A DNA stretch of 64,000 bases from Taenia hydatigena (taxonomy: Eukaryota; Platyhelminthes; Cestoda; Cyclophyllidea; Taeniidae), in the NCBI GenBank assembly GCA_036345935.2, contig JADWOT020000005.1, positions 3,528,696 to 3,592,695 of the forward strand. Direction: 5' to 3'. A program made the position numbers and the translations under genes. Below, piece after piece: positions 1 to 11,596 of the stretch. Below the pieces are notes generated by a model. That model had not been told where the DNA came from and ran no database searches. It saw only the letters and a list, made by a program, of their open reading frames with translations. Numbering within the stretch: position 1 is the first letter of the stretch; each line of letters starts with the position of its first letter.

Positions 1-8
1 GCGTTTAC

Positions 9-290
9 CTTGCGAGCCCAATTGATAAGATCATCGAGGCGAGCGATTGCATACTCAACTTTGTTAGAGGGAGTCACTCGAAATGGACTGTATGGCTTAT
101 ATTTGGTGACTTCTTCATAAGGATGGTCTGGCTTAGGAGCACTAAAAACATGAAAAGCGCAAAATAACGCCTACGGCTGCTTTAAACTTTCCGGTACAGG
201 AGGCTGCGAAGAGCTATACAAAGCACAAGGAGAACAAAACTTCGGCACACACACATATCTCGACGTCCGCACCAAAGAAAGCATCATCAT
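9..290 (-). CDS. NDUFS7: NADH:ubiquinone oxidoreductase subunit S7 (PSST/NuoB), 5' two exons, partial
   Basis: This is the start of the mitochondrial complex I subunit that carries iron-sulfur cluster N2 and passes electrons to ubiquinone. Exon 1 is 175-290 and exon 2 is 9-141, joined across a 33-nt GT-AG intron (142-174). Together they give exactly 83 codons and end at a phase-0 donor that leads out of the window. Exon 2 ends with KVEYAIARLDDLINWARK, which matches the conserved family segment (EY-V-A-K-LDDL-VNWAR in animals) just before the FGLACC cluster region; that region and the catalytic core lie beyond the edge. Exon 1 is basic, Ser/Leu-rich and nearly acid-free, as expected of a mitochondrial import presequence. 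Three consecutive ATGs (282-290) could start it; I chose the most upstream. The reading frame stays open to 404, so an earlier start is not excluded. Both exons are short, which makes the gene easy to miss. Confidence 0.9.
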
Positions 291-608
291 GCACACATCC
301 GGGACGACCTTTGTATCAGGCGCCCCATTGAAAAGTATTAAACAAATCAACACTCCTAGTAATTCGCAATTTGGAAGTATTTTGCTATAAATACACGTAA
401 ACAAAACTAAACTATAATTCCGATTGCAATTTTAATATTGCAGGCGTTTCCATTATTCTCAAAATTATTAGAATTACAGCAAATGTGTAACTAATGTATG
501 AGCCTCTATTTTTGCTTCGATAATAGACACACAGCACGTACCCATTAAATGCTTTTGCTTTAAAATTTGTAAAAGCGTATTGATTGCACTGGCTTCTGTG
601 AACATTCA

Positions 609-794
609 TGTAGCGTCCCAAGGCTTTCTTGAAAGCAAAAGAAGGCAAAATACCAGGGCAGAACACATATTTTCGACAGACAGAAGGCAATGAGTTGCCA
701 AAATGGCCGTAAGGTCAGCCTACGCGGCTAGGGTAATATGACCACCTCTGTGACCCTGACCGAAGCCGGCAGCCCAAACAAGCAAAGTATTGCG
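609..794 (+). mobile_element. LTR-like repeat, copy 1, with 5-bp target duplication (solo LTR candidate)
   Basis: This is a 186-bp element beginning TGTAGCG and flanked by identical 5-bp direct repeats ATTCA (604-608 and 795-799). That is the target-site duplication expected from integrase-mediated insertion of an LTR element. It is homologous along its length to the copies at 20735, 26415, 43524 and 43656. It has no coding capacity. Taeniid tapeworms carry very abundant miniature LTR elements (Ta-TRIM), and a solo LTR of that kind is the best guess; I could not compare sequences. Confidence 0.65.
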
Positions 795-799
795 ATTCA

Positions 800-2650
800 A
801 ATTAACACCTTGAGGCTATGGATTTAGTTTTAGTTCAAGTGCTTCAATTGCAGGTTCGTTTTAATTTCGCATGTTATACTTAATCTAAGCAAATGAGTGA
901 TGTATAACGGCCTAGAATATTCGGGTTTTCTCATCCCCTCAGGCATAGATGAACAGTTTTATCATGTTAATTTCCTGTTTCGACTTATTTGGAAAGCATC
1001 TTTTTTAAACTTAAATTTTACGCAATCAGCTAGAATGGTCTAAAAAGGGAAAAAAATTAGGCAGTGTTGTAGTCAATAAGCCATCGAATCTAACGCTGCA
1101 AAATTATTTTGTTTGGTTCTTATGCGAAGTCTGTTTTATAACTGCAAAATTATGCTTCATCTCTGAGTTTTTTAGTCCCGTGAGTCGGATTGGTGTTCTA
1201 CCTACTACGTTGCGTCGGCATAGACATTTTCTTCATAGGCTAATACCTTCTTTTGCATAGTGGATATCTATTTTGGTTTACTGATACTCCATACGTTATC
1301 CTAAAAACCAATCTAAGAAAAATTGACATATGCTTGAGGTGTGAGAGCATTTATGATGAAGGTGGTAGCTTGCTGACTCCGTAATGTTTCTTTATTTCGG
1401 CAAACCTTTTGATTGATATTGCCACAGATCTTATGGGCGTCGTCAGTGTTTTACAATGCAGGATTGACGTCAGCAGCGAAAGCGAGTGGTGCTACACCAT
1501 GTCTGGAATTTCGAAACGCTAAGTAGGCTGATGGGGCCGCGACAGACAGCAACGGAGCCTGGGTCACGCGACTGATTGCGTCTACTCCTCTCATTCACAT
1601 AAATATCGGCACATGCCTACCAATTTAACAAATTATTAGGCAGCAATAAACCCTCTCCGGTTGGGATTTTGCATAGGCCGTTAAAGATCGTCTCCTCTAG
1701 GGATATTTCGCCACACGGCTTGACGTATTATTTCGCTATAATTCACACACACACGCACACACAGAGACAAGTGTGTATCTAATTTCAGTAGGTTTTCGTT
1801 TCACCGTGATTCACATCCACCTCAGGCTATCTGTAGGGCCTAGCCGTCAAAACTGAACACTGGTTAAGCCATCTAGACCAGAGGAACTGAAAATCTAGGC
1901 TGTAAAAGTTGGTTTTATGCGTTCGGACACTACTCGAGGAATTGGGTAAACAAACTGACTGAGGCTTGTTTCGCCCAGCTCTCCACTTCAATTACTGTTT
2001 CGGCAAGCGTGGACATAAATGCGGGCGATGTGCAGTTCCGGTTTTGGGGAGGAGTCAAATCAATGCATAAATTATAAGTCAGCGAATTGCCAAGAAACCA
2101 TGGATGAGTGGGAGGAACTTGAAGCACAACTCCGAGGTGACCGAGGACGAAAAATTAAGCCAATTTAAGGTCGTGCTTGCAGATGAGACCGAAATGTCAA
2201 ATCTTCGTGTTGAATTGCACGACATATGGCACTGATACGCTCCACAGTGCATCGACGACGTTGGAGATCCAGTGCAGACTGAAAGCATGACACACTTCAC
2301 AAACCACTGCTCGAGGCTTGTTAATTCATGCGAAACCACCTCTCTTCTAGGTAGCCTGCCTTCTCTCCCTCCAAATCGGTAGTGAAGTAAGCAAATGCGT
2401 TAGTGTGGCCTTCACACGCCCTCCCAGCAAGAAACAAGTCAGTTATGAATTGCATACATGCCAAACTCTTTGTCCCAGGAAGCGCGAGGCGTGATTGTGG
2501 ACATTGGCATTCCACTTCCACCCATTGCTTCCAAGCATCCATCCACCCACCCATCCACTGCTGCTGCAGGTGTTAGCATGTGATGAGGCAGTGACAACGT
2601 CAACGTCTCTGGCGATGCCAGTGACAGTGTGCTGATGCCGATGCCGTGGA
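800..2650. other. Intergenic DNA, no gene recognised
   Basis: No coding segment, RNA gene or repeat family was recognised here apart from a short CA run at about 1744-1763. The small open frames on the minus strand at 1.9-2.7 kb overlap each other in different frames and show no consistent coding character. Confidence 0.5.
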
Positions 2651-2699
2651 AAGGCTGAAGGCGGGGCATGAGGGCGACTTGGAAGGAGATGAGGAAGAA

Positions 2700-4040
2700 G
2701 AGGGAGTGTGGATGTATTGCCTTTCCACACCTGAAAGACCTTTCAACCTATTTCATTCGTTGTGATGATCACCAGCCGCGACAATGTGCCGTGAAGAGCA
2801 CGAGTCCCCTGCTTCACGTTACTGTTGCCTCCATCCCGCTTTCACGTCCCAACTGCCTACTGCAGATGTGATACACGATTACATGACACGAGAAAGCAAT
2901 GGCATTCTCCACTTGGTGAAGCATCACGAAGGAGGATGAGGAATGTGGTATGGAGTGATGCGTTTCATGGGAAGAAGAGGAGGAAGAGGACAATCACTGC
3001 ATCAATTTACTGGTGCGGGCTTCGTGCATGCCTTTCACTCTAACCGACTGGTACGGGGCATGTGAACATGGGGCGTTATTGGTTGGCCTCCAGACTGTGC
3101 AGTGGACAGTGTGAAAATGTCTCTCTCGATGGGGAGAGGAGACCTTTAGAGGATGAAGAAGCGTGTGTATGTGTGTGTGTGCGTGTGTGGGGGGGAGGAG
3201 GGAGGGTTACCCAATGATGTGCTCGGTGCCTCGAATGTGGCTCTGAGAGCCACTTCTCGCCACACGTCGATCGGTCAGTCCGTTACCCAACTAGACGGCT
3301 ACCCAACCGGCATCTCAACATGGTTGGGCTTCCACCATTCGCATGAAAGAAGCTGAAAGGAGTTAGTTGGAAGTGGCAAAGTAATATTGTCTTCCTCGAC
3401 TAACCTCCACAAAAGACTCCTCTCAGTAACCAGTTCTGACCTCTTCTAGCCACACAATCTCCCAAGAATCTGAAGCAATAGCGACTCGTAGTCGGTGAGA
3501 GGAAGGAGTGGATGACCTTCTTGAATGTGGACTGCTAGAAGCTTCTTCATCCACTACTTGTTGATTGTTTCATCTTTTCCCTTCCGAAGCCCTTTTAACC
3601 TCTTTAATTGGTTGCTGTAACCATTAGTAGTGACATTGTGTCTCGTGAAGCACGAATCTCCCAGTTCATGTCACTGTCGAGTCCATCCCACTTTCATTTC
3701 CCAGATGTCTACTGCCTACTACGGATGTGATACATGATTGCTTGATTACTGAGCAGCAAAGGTATGATAAAAATTAGTTGAAAATCTTAAAATTTTCTTG
3801 TCTCTCACCTGTCACTGCGTGACATGCTTCGCCTCGTAACCTCCACAAATGACTTTTCTCAGTTGATGCTGACATTAATCACAGTCGTGACCTCGTTACT
3901 CACCGCAAACATCACTCCAACCTCATTTCAACTCGCAATCACTCAAGTATCGCAAGCAATAGCAACCTGCAGTCGATCACAGGGAGGAGTGGATCATCTT
4001 CTTTAATGTGTGATGCTTGAAGCTCCTTCATTCTCCCTCT
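2700..4040 (+). repeat. Diverged direct repeats
   Basis: Two pairs of old direct repeats interleave. About 2740-2900 matches 3590-3760: both share a stretch on tgtgatgat/tgacattg, then CGTGAAG-GCACGA, then CTACTGC followed by a-GATGTGATACA. About 3400-3550 matches 3835-4035: AACCTCCACAAA, AGCAATAGC, GGAGTGGAT, then ATGTG-GA. A GT microsatellite sits at about 3165-3190. The open frames in the region are not conserved between the copies, so this looks like noncoding duplicated DNA. Confidence 0.5.
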
Positions 4041-4236
4041 TTGAAATCAAACAAATCACTGATATTCTTTCAATCTGGGGTCAATGAAGCATACAATGTC
4101 TTCTCCGAATACCATGGAAGAAAAGGCTGCTGTAGACTGAAGAGAGACGGCCTTGGATTACACTTTGGTACATGGAGACGAGACTTGGGAGGTACTGCCT
4201 TACTAAAAAACCAAATAATTCCATAGGCTGGCCTTC

Positions 4237-4456
4237 ATTAAAATCCATACCGACACTCTTTTTGGGGTGACAATGGAACCCTCCAATCGGATACGTCTGT
4301 GTACATTGAACTCCCAGCCATCTAGACCTTCTATTCAAGGAATTTGAGTTTGCTTGAGTGGAAGATCTAGATGGCTGAAAGTTCAATACAAACAGAGGTA
4401 CCCGATTGGAGGGTTCCATTGTCACCCCAAAAACAGCGTCGTTGTGGATTTTAATG
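4237..4456. repeat. 220-bp hairpin-forming inverted repeat (MITE-like)
   Basis: Two arms of about 92 bp (4237-4328 and 4365-4456) are reverse complements with about 12 mismatches, around a spacer of about 36 bp. They include a block of about 32 bp with no mismatch that covers GGGTGACAATGGAACCCTCC on the plus strand of the left arm. Both ends read ATTAAAATCC inwards. It could be a foldback or MITE-type element, or an expressed hairpin. No target duplication was identified. Confidence 0.75.
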
Positions 4457-4780
4457 GGATGATTAAAAGCACCGTTTGCCCAGGTATCCCATCAACAATG
4501 CATCAGAGGAATCCACCCTACTAGAGTAGTGTTTAAAATAACCTCAGGTAGAAAAGAAAATGAGGCTGACATTTTATTGCCCTTTTGTATTAAGGTGTAC
4601 CATCCTCTTCCCCCTCCCTCCTACCTCAACTCCCTTTTCTTCGTCAGTGTGTGTTAAGACTAAGCTTTTTTTGCAAAATTGAAGTATTTTTTCCCCTTTT
4701 TTAAAAATTTACTCGTCTTCTTGATGAGTTGTGGGTTAAAAAGCGAGACCATCCCAATGCCATTCAAAACTTTATGACTA

Positions 4781-4914
4781 CACACACGCACACAAACACA
4801 CACACACACACACTCACGGATGCCATCAATTTGATCGGTATTTGCCTCCTCCTTTCGCAGCACCTTAAAATGATTATGAAATAGGAATGCACACACACAC
4901 ACACACACATACAC
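4781..4914. repeat. Paired CA microsatellites
   Basis: Two interrupted CA runs (about 4781-4813 and 4889-4914) are separated by about 75 bp. Confidence 0.85.
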
Positions 4915-6090
4915 AAAAGCCTGCATTCATTTAAGGATAATAAATTGCATCTCTAGCAAATCACAATTGAAGTGCTCTGTGTGTATGTGTTGAGGGGGTG
5001 GTGGTGATGAGATGCTCTACTAGCTAATCGTGGGACCACAAATGCTACCTTCCACTGACTTGTTAGAGCCTTTTAGTAGGGATGGAGGTAATTTTGAGGT
5101 CCTTCTTCAATGCAATGATCGGTCTGGCAACTCGTGTACCAAAAGGCATTGCAGAAGTGTTTACTGTGAGTAGCCGTGACCTGATTGGTTAATATTTTGT
5201 ATCAACTAGAAGGAGTAATTCGTTAGCATCACGTGCAATACACCAAGAGAGGGTAGATGAAACACGTCATTCACAATCAACTTACTGAGCTCCGTGTCTT
5301 TCATGTAGATAATTAAAAAAACGCATCGTTGTTAAACTTCCGCGTAGCCTGTTGGGGGACTGTCGCACCGACTAACATGGGACGAGGTGGATTGTAGAGG
5401 AAACCGTTCTATCAGGAAGGAGGATTTTGTCTCTCGCCTCAAACTAACATTTTAGGCTGAGAGAGTGAGGGAGTGGTATAGCCACGTCCCCAACCTCACT
5501 TTGTGCATCGCCTTTCCTCCATAGTACTGGCATCGACAGGGGCAATGACTTTGACACCGGCTTCACCCAATCGCATGTTAACAAGTGTAAAAGTCGGCAA
5601 GCCATTGAAAACTAGCGTGGGATTGGAGTAGCATTGACTACAATTATAATTTATGCCTCTAGAGGCAACATGCTTGCCGAGCGTGGATTTCACCTCTTAC
5701 TCATGCCGCTTGGGAGGCGGGAAGTAGACTTTCCAAGATGCAACCAAGGGTGCACGAGCCTATTCCTCTCCCTAACTGTCATTTTTCGTGTAAACTGAGT
5801 AAGATTTGCAGGAATGGGAGGGAGAGAGGAAGGTGGTTTGCTATTTTTATATTAGTACAACAAGTCTTGTGCCCTAAAATTCTCACAGTGGAGTGAAGCG
5901 AATGCGGCGGAATGAGTTCTACGTGGTGGGTGTACACATAGAGGCCCCTACGGCGTCATTGGGTCCACTTGTGAGGCATGAGTCAAATACGCATTAAACA
6001 CGCCTATGAGGGTGATGTGCCAAGGCAAAAGAAGAAGAAGAAGCAGCAACACATACGCACTGTCAACATGCTGAGAGCTTTCCTTGCATA

Positions 6091-6091
<1 letters not shown>

Positions 6092-6121
<30 letters not shown>
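6092..6121. repeat. (CA)n microsatellite
   Basis: A CA run of about 30 bp, essentially uninterrupted and one of the longest in the window. Confidence 0.9.
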
Positions 6122-8253
6122 GAACTCCACCATTCTCACCAATCACATTGACGGATCCAATTCATGACGTTGCCTAGCCGTGAGCGCTGACTCGGATCAC
6201 ACCGAGATGGTGCTAAATTTATAATTAACTGTGTTTTACGCGATTCATAGTGTAATTAGCTAATTTTAAGCCTCTCACACACGCCCCCTTCCCTCCTGAA
6301 ATATCTCTCCAAGTCAGTAAGGTGGTGGAGTGGCTCCCCATGGCAGGCCCGTGCACAACTCTCCCCAAATCGTGCCAGAAGTGGAAAGCAGCTTGACTTC
6401 GGAGTGATTTCAATGCACTGCGTGTGAGATTGGCATCCTTCACTCCACTTTCTCAGGGGATTCTGACTTTTCCCACATAACTTTGAAGGCACCCAGAGTT
6501 TTGCCGCAACGTCAGCATTTGTGACTTGAAGACGTGAGAAAATTTTACAAATCGCCAGAGAGGCAGAGAGAAAGAGGGAGAAAAAAGGAAGCAAATTGAA
6601 AAAAAAAAGTAACGTCCTTGTTTCTTGGGCTTAGGGCAAAGCTAAATCGCTCCGCTAGATGTCTCAGTGTCAAGTGTGTTCCCCTTCACCTCGGCTGCCA
6701 AGGTGACAAAAGCGGTGGTGCTTTCTAATTCCTTCAAAAATCTCACAAATCACATCCACTCAGGAGGAGAGAAAAAGGGTTTGCTGTCACCAAAACACAA
6801 ACAAATTACAAAAAGAGTACTTTTTTATAAAGCAACGTCGAATGAGTTTAATTGTCCCTGGTTTTTTGGCAAAAAAAAAGCACAAACACAACAACCTTCT
6901 CCCCCTCCCCCTCCTCCTCTCTCTCCTCCAACCGCAGGACGTATCACTAGAGCTGAACTAGGGGTTTATGATTAGTGTATACTGTAAAATTTCCTCATAA
7001 AACTGTTAATCCAGGCTTACTAAATAATTAAAGGGCTTTTTTTCCACCTCACTGCCTCCCTTGGCATTTTCATTGGGGCAGAAGTTGGTTGGCAAGGCAA
7101 ACAGGCCTCATAAATAAGGCAGGAGGCCTAACCTCGGGACTTTTTAACCACCCTCGCCCCCCTCTCACTTGGACTTTTGGCAAGACCTGCCCCAATCACT
7201 TGGCAGGTCCACCTCTGCGCCTTCGGGAGAAGTAATCTCGAAGCCCTCGAGATGGTTTTTTGGTTAGCAGGAGCAGGTAATACTGCTTTTTGAACAAGAA
7301 ACAAAAACCATCAAAATAAGACAAGGTTAAATGACGGTTGACCATTCTTACCTCCAAAAGCCTCCACTTCTCGGACTGTCAACATTTCAGTAGTATATGC
7401 ATATATGTGCGGCACTTATGCAGCGCGATCTTCATACAAAAGTAGTATTATTGCAATAAATAGTACAGTGATAATGAGTAGGTTATGTGCAAGTCAGATT
7501 GGATAAAATTAATTGTCACCCGTTTGGAGTTGAGGGGAGTTGAGGGAGGGAATGTATGCCTTAAGTATGATGAGGTTGGCTTCTCTTCTACTGGGGTATG
7601 TCGGGAGAGATGATGTTGTGCAACAGTAGATAGTTCTGCAATTCTGTGAAACTAATTGATCCATCGCCTAAAACACACAAAGAAAGGCAACGAAGTTGGG
7701 CAGAGAGGTTCAAGGCTAAATTGAATGCCCCCTCCCCCCCTCCTCCCCCCTTAATTGAATAATTTGCATGTAAGATTTATTTAATAACCCCCCCACACAC
7801 CGTTTCTCCTACGGTTGGAGGTGATTAACGAGGCGCTTTCATTCTACACAATTCCATATTTCACACCCAATGACTCATTTACGCAAAGAAGGTTCAAGGT
7901 GACTGACTTTAAAATTCTGTTCTGCCTTACGTGCTTAGGTGGAATGTAACAGGCTTTTAATGTGAGGCAGAATCAGATTTCATTTGAATTTGAACACACA
8001 CAACTGCGTCTGTTTGAAAAACAATCGATTTAAGTTCGCGCTTTAAGCCTCGAGGTTTGAAAAAAGGTGGGAGAGGGTTCAAATTGTGCTGTTGAAATTT
8101 AAGTCTCAGGCGCGTGATCTCGGAGAACGGAACTGTTGGAGGCCTGAGTGCCGATGTTATGTGATTTGTGGAAATGACAACACGAAAAGGAAAGAAACAG
8201 GTTGTCTTTGCAGGCTCTGAAATGATGACGTTATTGGGGCGAGAGACAGAGAT

Positions 8254-8271
8254 ACACACACACACACACAC
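8254..8271. repeat. (CA)n microsatellite
   Basis: A short, perfect CA run of about 18 bp. Confidence 0.85.
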
Positions 8272-8589
8272 CCTGTAGCTCCTGCCTAATCCCATTCCTA
8301 CCTGTCATTGACATCACCACAGATAATTAAATCTTTCATGCCTTAAGTGATGTTTTAGCAATGATGAACATCATCTCCTCCTCCAAAATCTCACTTGGTT
8401 GCAGAACTTCTAAATGTCTCCAACTGACTCACTTCTTCAGACAAAAAAGTGTGTTTCACGAGGCACAGTTTTTGCTCTGGCAGAAAATCTGCCACTTTTT
8501 TTTTAAAATGATTCTCCAACTTTTGAAGTTTTAAAGAAAGGCGAGTTAATTCACTTCACTTAACTTGTTCAAGGTTCACTGAATTTGAA

Positions 8590-9770
8590 AATTTTAACGC
8601 TTACTTGAACAATTTTTCCTAAACAATTTTAAAATTAACCGTAAATGAGGCATTTTGATTGGTTTGTAAAATGGACGAAAATTGCTCGACATGGGTTCAC
8701 TGCTTCCATCCATGCACTTAGACAATGCCTTGACAGTGCTTTTGTGTTTAATAGATGGTATCAATAACCGATTTAAAAATTTTCCTTTAACAATTTTAAC
8801 TAGCCGTAAATGGAGCATTTTGATTGGTTGATAAGGTGGGCTAAAATACTCGACATTATTTCCACTGTTTCCATTTATGTACTTGAATGATGCTCCAAAA
8901 GTTCTCTTATGCTTTATGGATGCTTTCAACATCCGCTTTAAAAATGTTTTCTTAACAATTTTGACTAGTCATAAATGTGACATTTTGATTAATCGATGAA
9001 ATGGACTTAAAATACTCGATGCCGATTAACTGTTTCCGTCCGTGTATTTGAACAGTGCTTAGATATAATCTTTGTGCTTTGTGGATGGTTTCGAAATCTG
9101 CTTTACGAATTTTTCTTTAACACTCTTCGGTACTCTCAAATGGGGGCATTTTGATTGGTTGATAAGGTGGGCTAAAATACTCGACATTATTTCTACTGTT
9201 TCCATTCATGTACTTGAATGGTGCTCCAAAAGTTCTCTTATGCTTTATGGATGCTTTCAACATCCGTTTTAAAAATGTTTTCTTAACAATTTTGACTAGT
9301 CATAAATGTGACATTTTGATTGGTCGATGAAATGGACTTAAAATACTCGATGCCGATTAACTGTTTCCGTCCGTGTATTTGAACAGTGCTTAGATATAAT
9401 CTTTGTGCTTTGTGGATGGTTTCGAAATCTGCTTTAAGAATTTTTCTTTGACACTCTTCAGTACTCTCAAATGGGACATTTTGATTGGTTGATAAGGTGG
9501 GCTAAAATACTCGACTTAAGCTCGCTGTTTCCATCCATGTACTCGATCAATGCTCCAAAAGTTTTTCTTATGTTTCATGGGTGGCTTTAACATCCGCTTT
9601 AAAAATGTTTCCTTAACAATTTTGACCAGTCATAAATGGGGCACTTTGATTGGTTGATGAAATGGACTAAAAATACTCGATGTGGACTCACTGTTTCCAT
9701 CCATGTACTTGAACAATGCCTCGACCGATTCCTTGTGTTTCATGGATGGTTTGATGTGAAGAGCAAAGCG
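8590..9770. repeat. Satellite array, ~165-bp monomer, about seven copies
   Basis: The landmark CATTTTGATTGG (or a close variant) recurs at 8651, 8816, 8981, 9147, 9312, 9477 and 9642, a period of 165-166 bp. Adjacent monomers alternate between two types. The segments starting at 8816 and 9147 are nearly the same two-monomer (about 331-bp) unit, so the array grew partly by dimer duplication. One type is open on the minus strand, with a recurring MDGNSE...QPIKMPHL peptide; the other type has an in-frame TAA shortly upstream of that block. It is therefore not a single intact gene, although 165 bp equals 55 codons. Confidence 0.85.
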
Positions 9771-9799
9771 TTGCTGGAGAATAGCCCTCTCTTTGTCAA

Positions 9800-10911
9800 T
9801 GTCGACATCTATGCAAGGCAAGAAATGCAATCAGTAGTAGAGCACTAGACGACCTGTCAGTCTTACTCATGTCAAAGTCTCACCTCAGGAGGAGTTGTGG
9901 CAGTTTATGATTGAAAGCATCACGAGCTTACGGTTCAATGTAACCCTCATCACAGACTTGGAACGAAGAATGTTGTTGTCTCCTCACAGAAGAGGCCTGG
10001 GTGATTAGCGCAACGACACTGAACTGGAAGTTTGGTGAGCTTGGGTGGAGTTAGGTTGGGGGGTGGGGGGCAGCGCCAATCCTCCTAACAATCACTTCTT
10101 CTTAGTATGGTCTCTCTCTCTCTCTCTCACTCCTTAAAGACGATGGCAAGGTGGAGAGAACACTTCAAAGTGTTTTTCATCACTGTCGAATCCGTGCGAA
10201 TTTATCGTGATTCCTCCCTCTCTCTCTTGCTGCGCAAGTGTGTGTGTGTGTGGATTTGTGCTAAGCGATGTGACACTCAGCCCTTCTCACACATACACAC
10301 ACACCGACACCTCTTTGCGAATGAAGCAACTGTGATAACTGTCCACCTATACACACACATACCCTAAGAAACCTGCTCGATGTGCCTTGCCAAACAAAGA
10401 GGGCATTTCACCCCCCAAAGACCAGATGACCTGCACACAGAGAGACCTTTTAGGTGAGAAGGCGGATCTAATGATTGTCATGCCATCACCTCCAACCGTT
10501 TCATGTGTTTTAAGTTTAACTCCTTTTAATAAATAAATACCTAATACACAAACTTCTAGATGCCTGTTTCATTGAGAATCGCCTCACGGAAAGTGCAATT
10601 CTACTGTTGCTGCTGCCTCTTCTTTCGTTCTCAGCCCCCTCCCTTCCAACAACAACTCCACCTCACTGCTGATGTGTTCGAAGCGAGCACCTCTTCATAC
10701 CACAAGAAACATTTATCCTCTCTCCCCTCCGCCTTCCTCCCTTCAACCTCCAGATGAAGAATTGCCAGACCTTTCACACACTGTCACACGACTATTCAGC
10801 GCATGCACCAATTTGTGGGAACCTAATTTGTGCTTTTTCCTTCCCTTTTTGTCTCTCAACTTAATAAAATTTCACCGCATAGCCCAGTTCATGCTGCCTG
10901 CATTCAAACGT

Positions 10912-10942
<31 letters not shown>

Positions 10943-11540
10943 ATGTGGGATGGACATATCATCATTATTAACATTACTTCAAAAGCATCCACACACAAGC
11001 ACACATGTACCGGTGCGCTGTGAGTTGGAGCCCTCCACTACCTCCACCCCCACAGAGAACCACACTCGACACTCTATGCATGCCGAGCCTCACACCATCG
11101 AGAGGAGGTGCTTCAAATTCTCGCCTCCTCGCTAATCCACGGAAGCTACTTTTTCAGCATGAACGGTCTGTCCACTCCTCCACCAGCCAAGCTGACTGGT
11201 GTACATTGCCACATGTTAAGAGAGAGACAAGTTGACACCACCCACTCCCACCACTCCCCCAATAGAGACAACCTCACTTGCATGTGTTCCAAGCATTGCC
11301 TTGCTCTCTCCCTCCCACCTCCGCCTCCTCCACCTCCGCCGGATCTCTTTCATCTCGCTGTCAACTTACCTGTTTGCCACTTGAGATAGTTGACCTGTAT
11401 CCTCATAAACCCCTTTTGACTTTTTGGCCTCACGACTTAATCATCCTTCATTTCTACCACTACTGCTAATCTTTTTATCATTCTCAAGTCCAGAAAAAAA
11501 ATAATCTAAAATTGGAGGTGAAGAAAATACTCTCTAGTGG
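9800..11540. other. Intergenic or intronic, microsatellite-rich DNA downstream of the 11.6-kb exon
   Basis: This stretch holds CT, CA and GT runs (10111-10130, 10286-10350, 10910-10942) and C-rich tracts. On the minus strand a near-consensus donor, CAAACAG then GTAAGTTG, occurs at 11370/11369, so it may contain further exons of the minus-strand gene that begins at 12518. I could not define them. Confidence 0.4.
10910..10942. repeat. (GT)n microsatellite
   Basis: A GT run of about 33 bp with one interruption. Confidence 0.9.
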
Positions 11541-11596
11541 CTAGCATTTTAATGGGGTTTTTGGGGGCTTAAAGGAAGAGACGTACTCACACTCAC

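Larger units (their letters stand above)
4460..8550. other. Intergenic, microsatellite-bearing DNA
   Basis: No gene was recognised. The stretch holds several CA/GT runs (listed separately where long), a C-rich pyrimidine tract near 6900-6930 and a C run near 7728-7750. The open frames here run through the microsatellites and look fortuitous. Confidence 0.5.

Noticed and set aside
4155..4215. Plus-strand peptide HGDETWEVLPY resembling the mariner transposase GDETW motif, next to the hairpin
   Set aside because: Only about ten residues, stop codons on both sides and no second catalytic motif in any frame; chance resemblance cannot be excluded.
8590..9770. Regularly spaced repeats that could suggest a CRISPR-like array
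   Set aside because: Repeats are contiguous 165-bp monomers with no unique spacers, in eukaryotic DNA; it is a satellite.
10560..11469. Overlapping plus-strand frames of 60-100 codons
   Set aside because: Low-complexity peptides produced by CT/CA/CCT repeats in several frames at once.
11541..11596. Last 17 codons and stop of the 325-codon frame as the true protein end
   Set aside because: A consensus splice donor (GCAG then GTGAGTG) interrupts a Cys motif just before them; the tail is more likely intron read-through.
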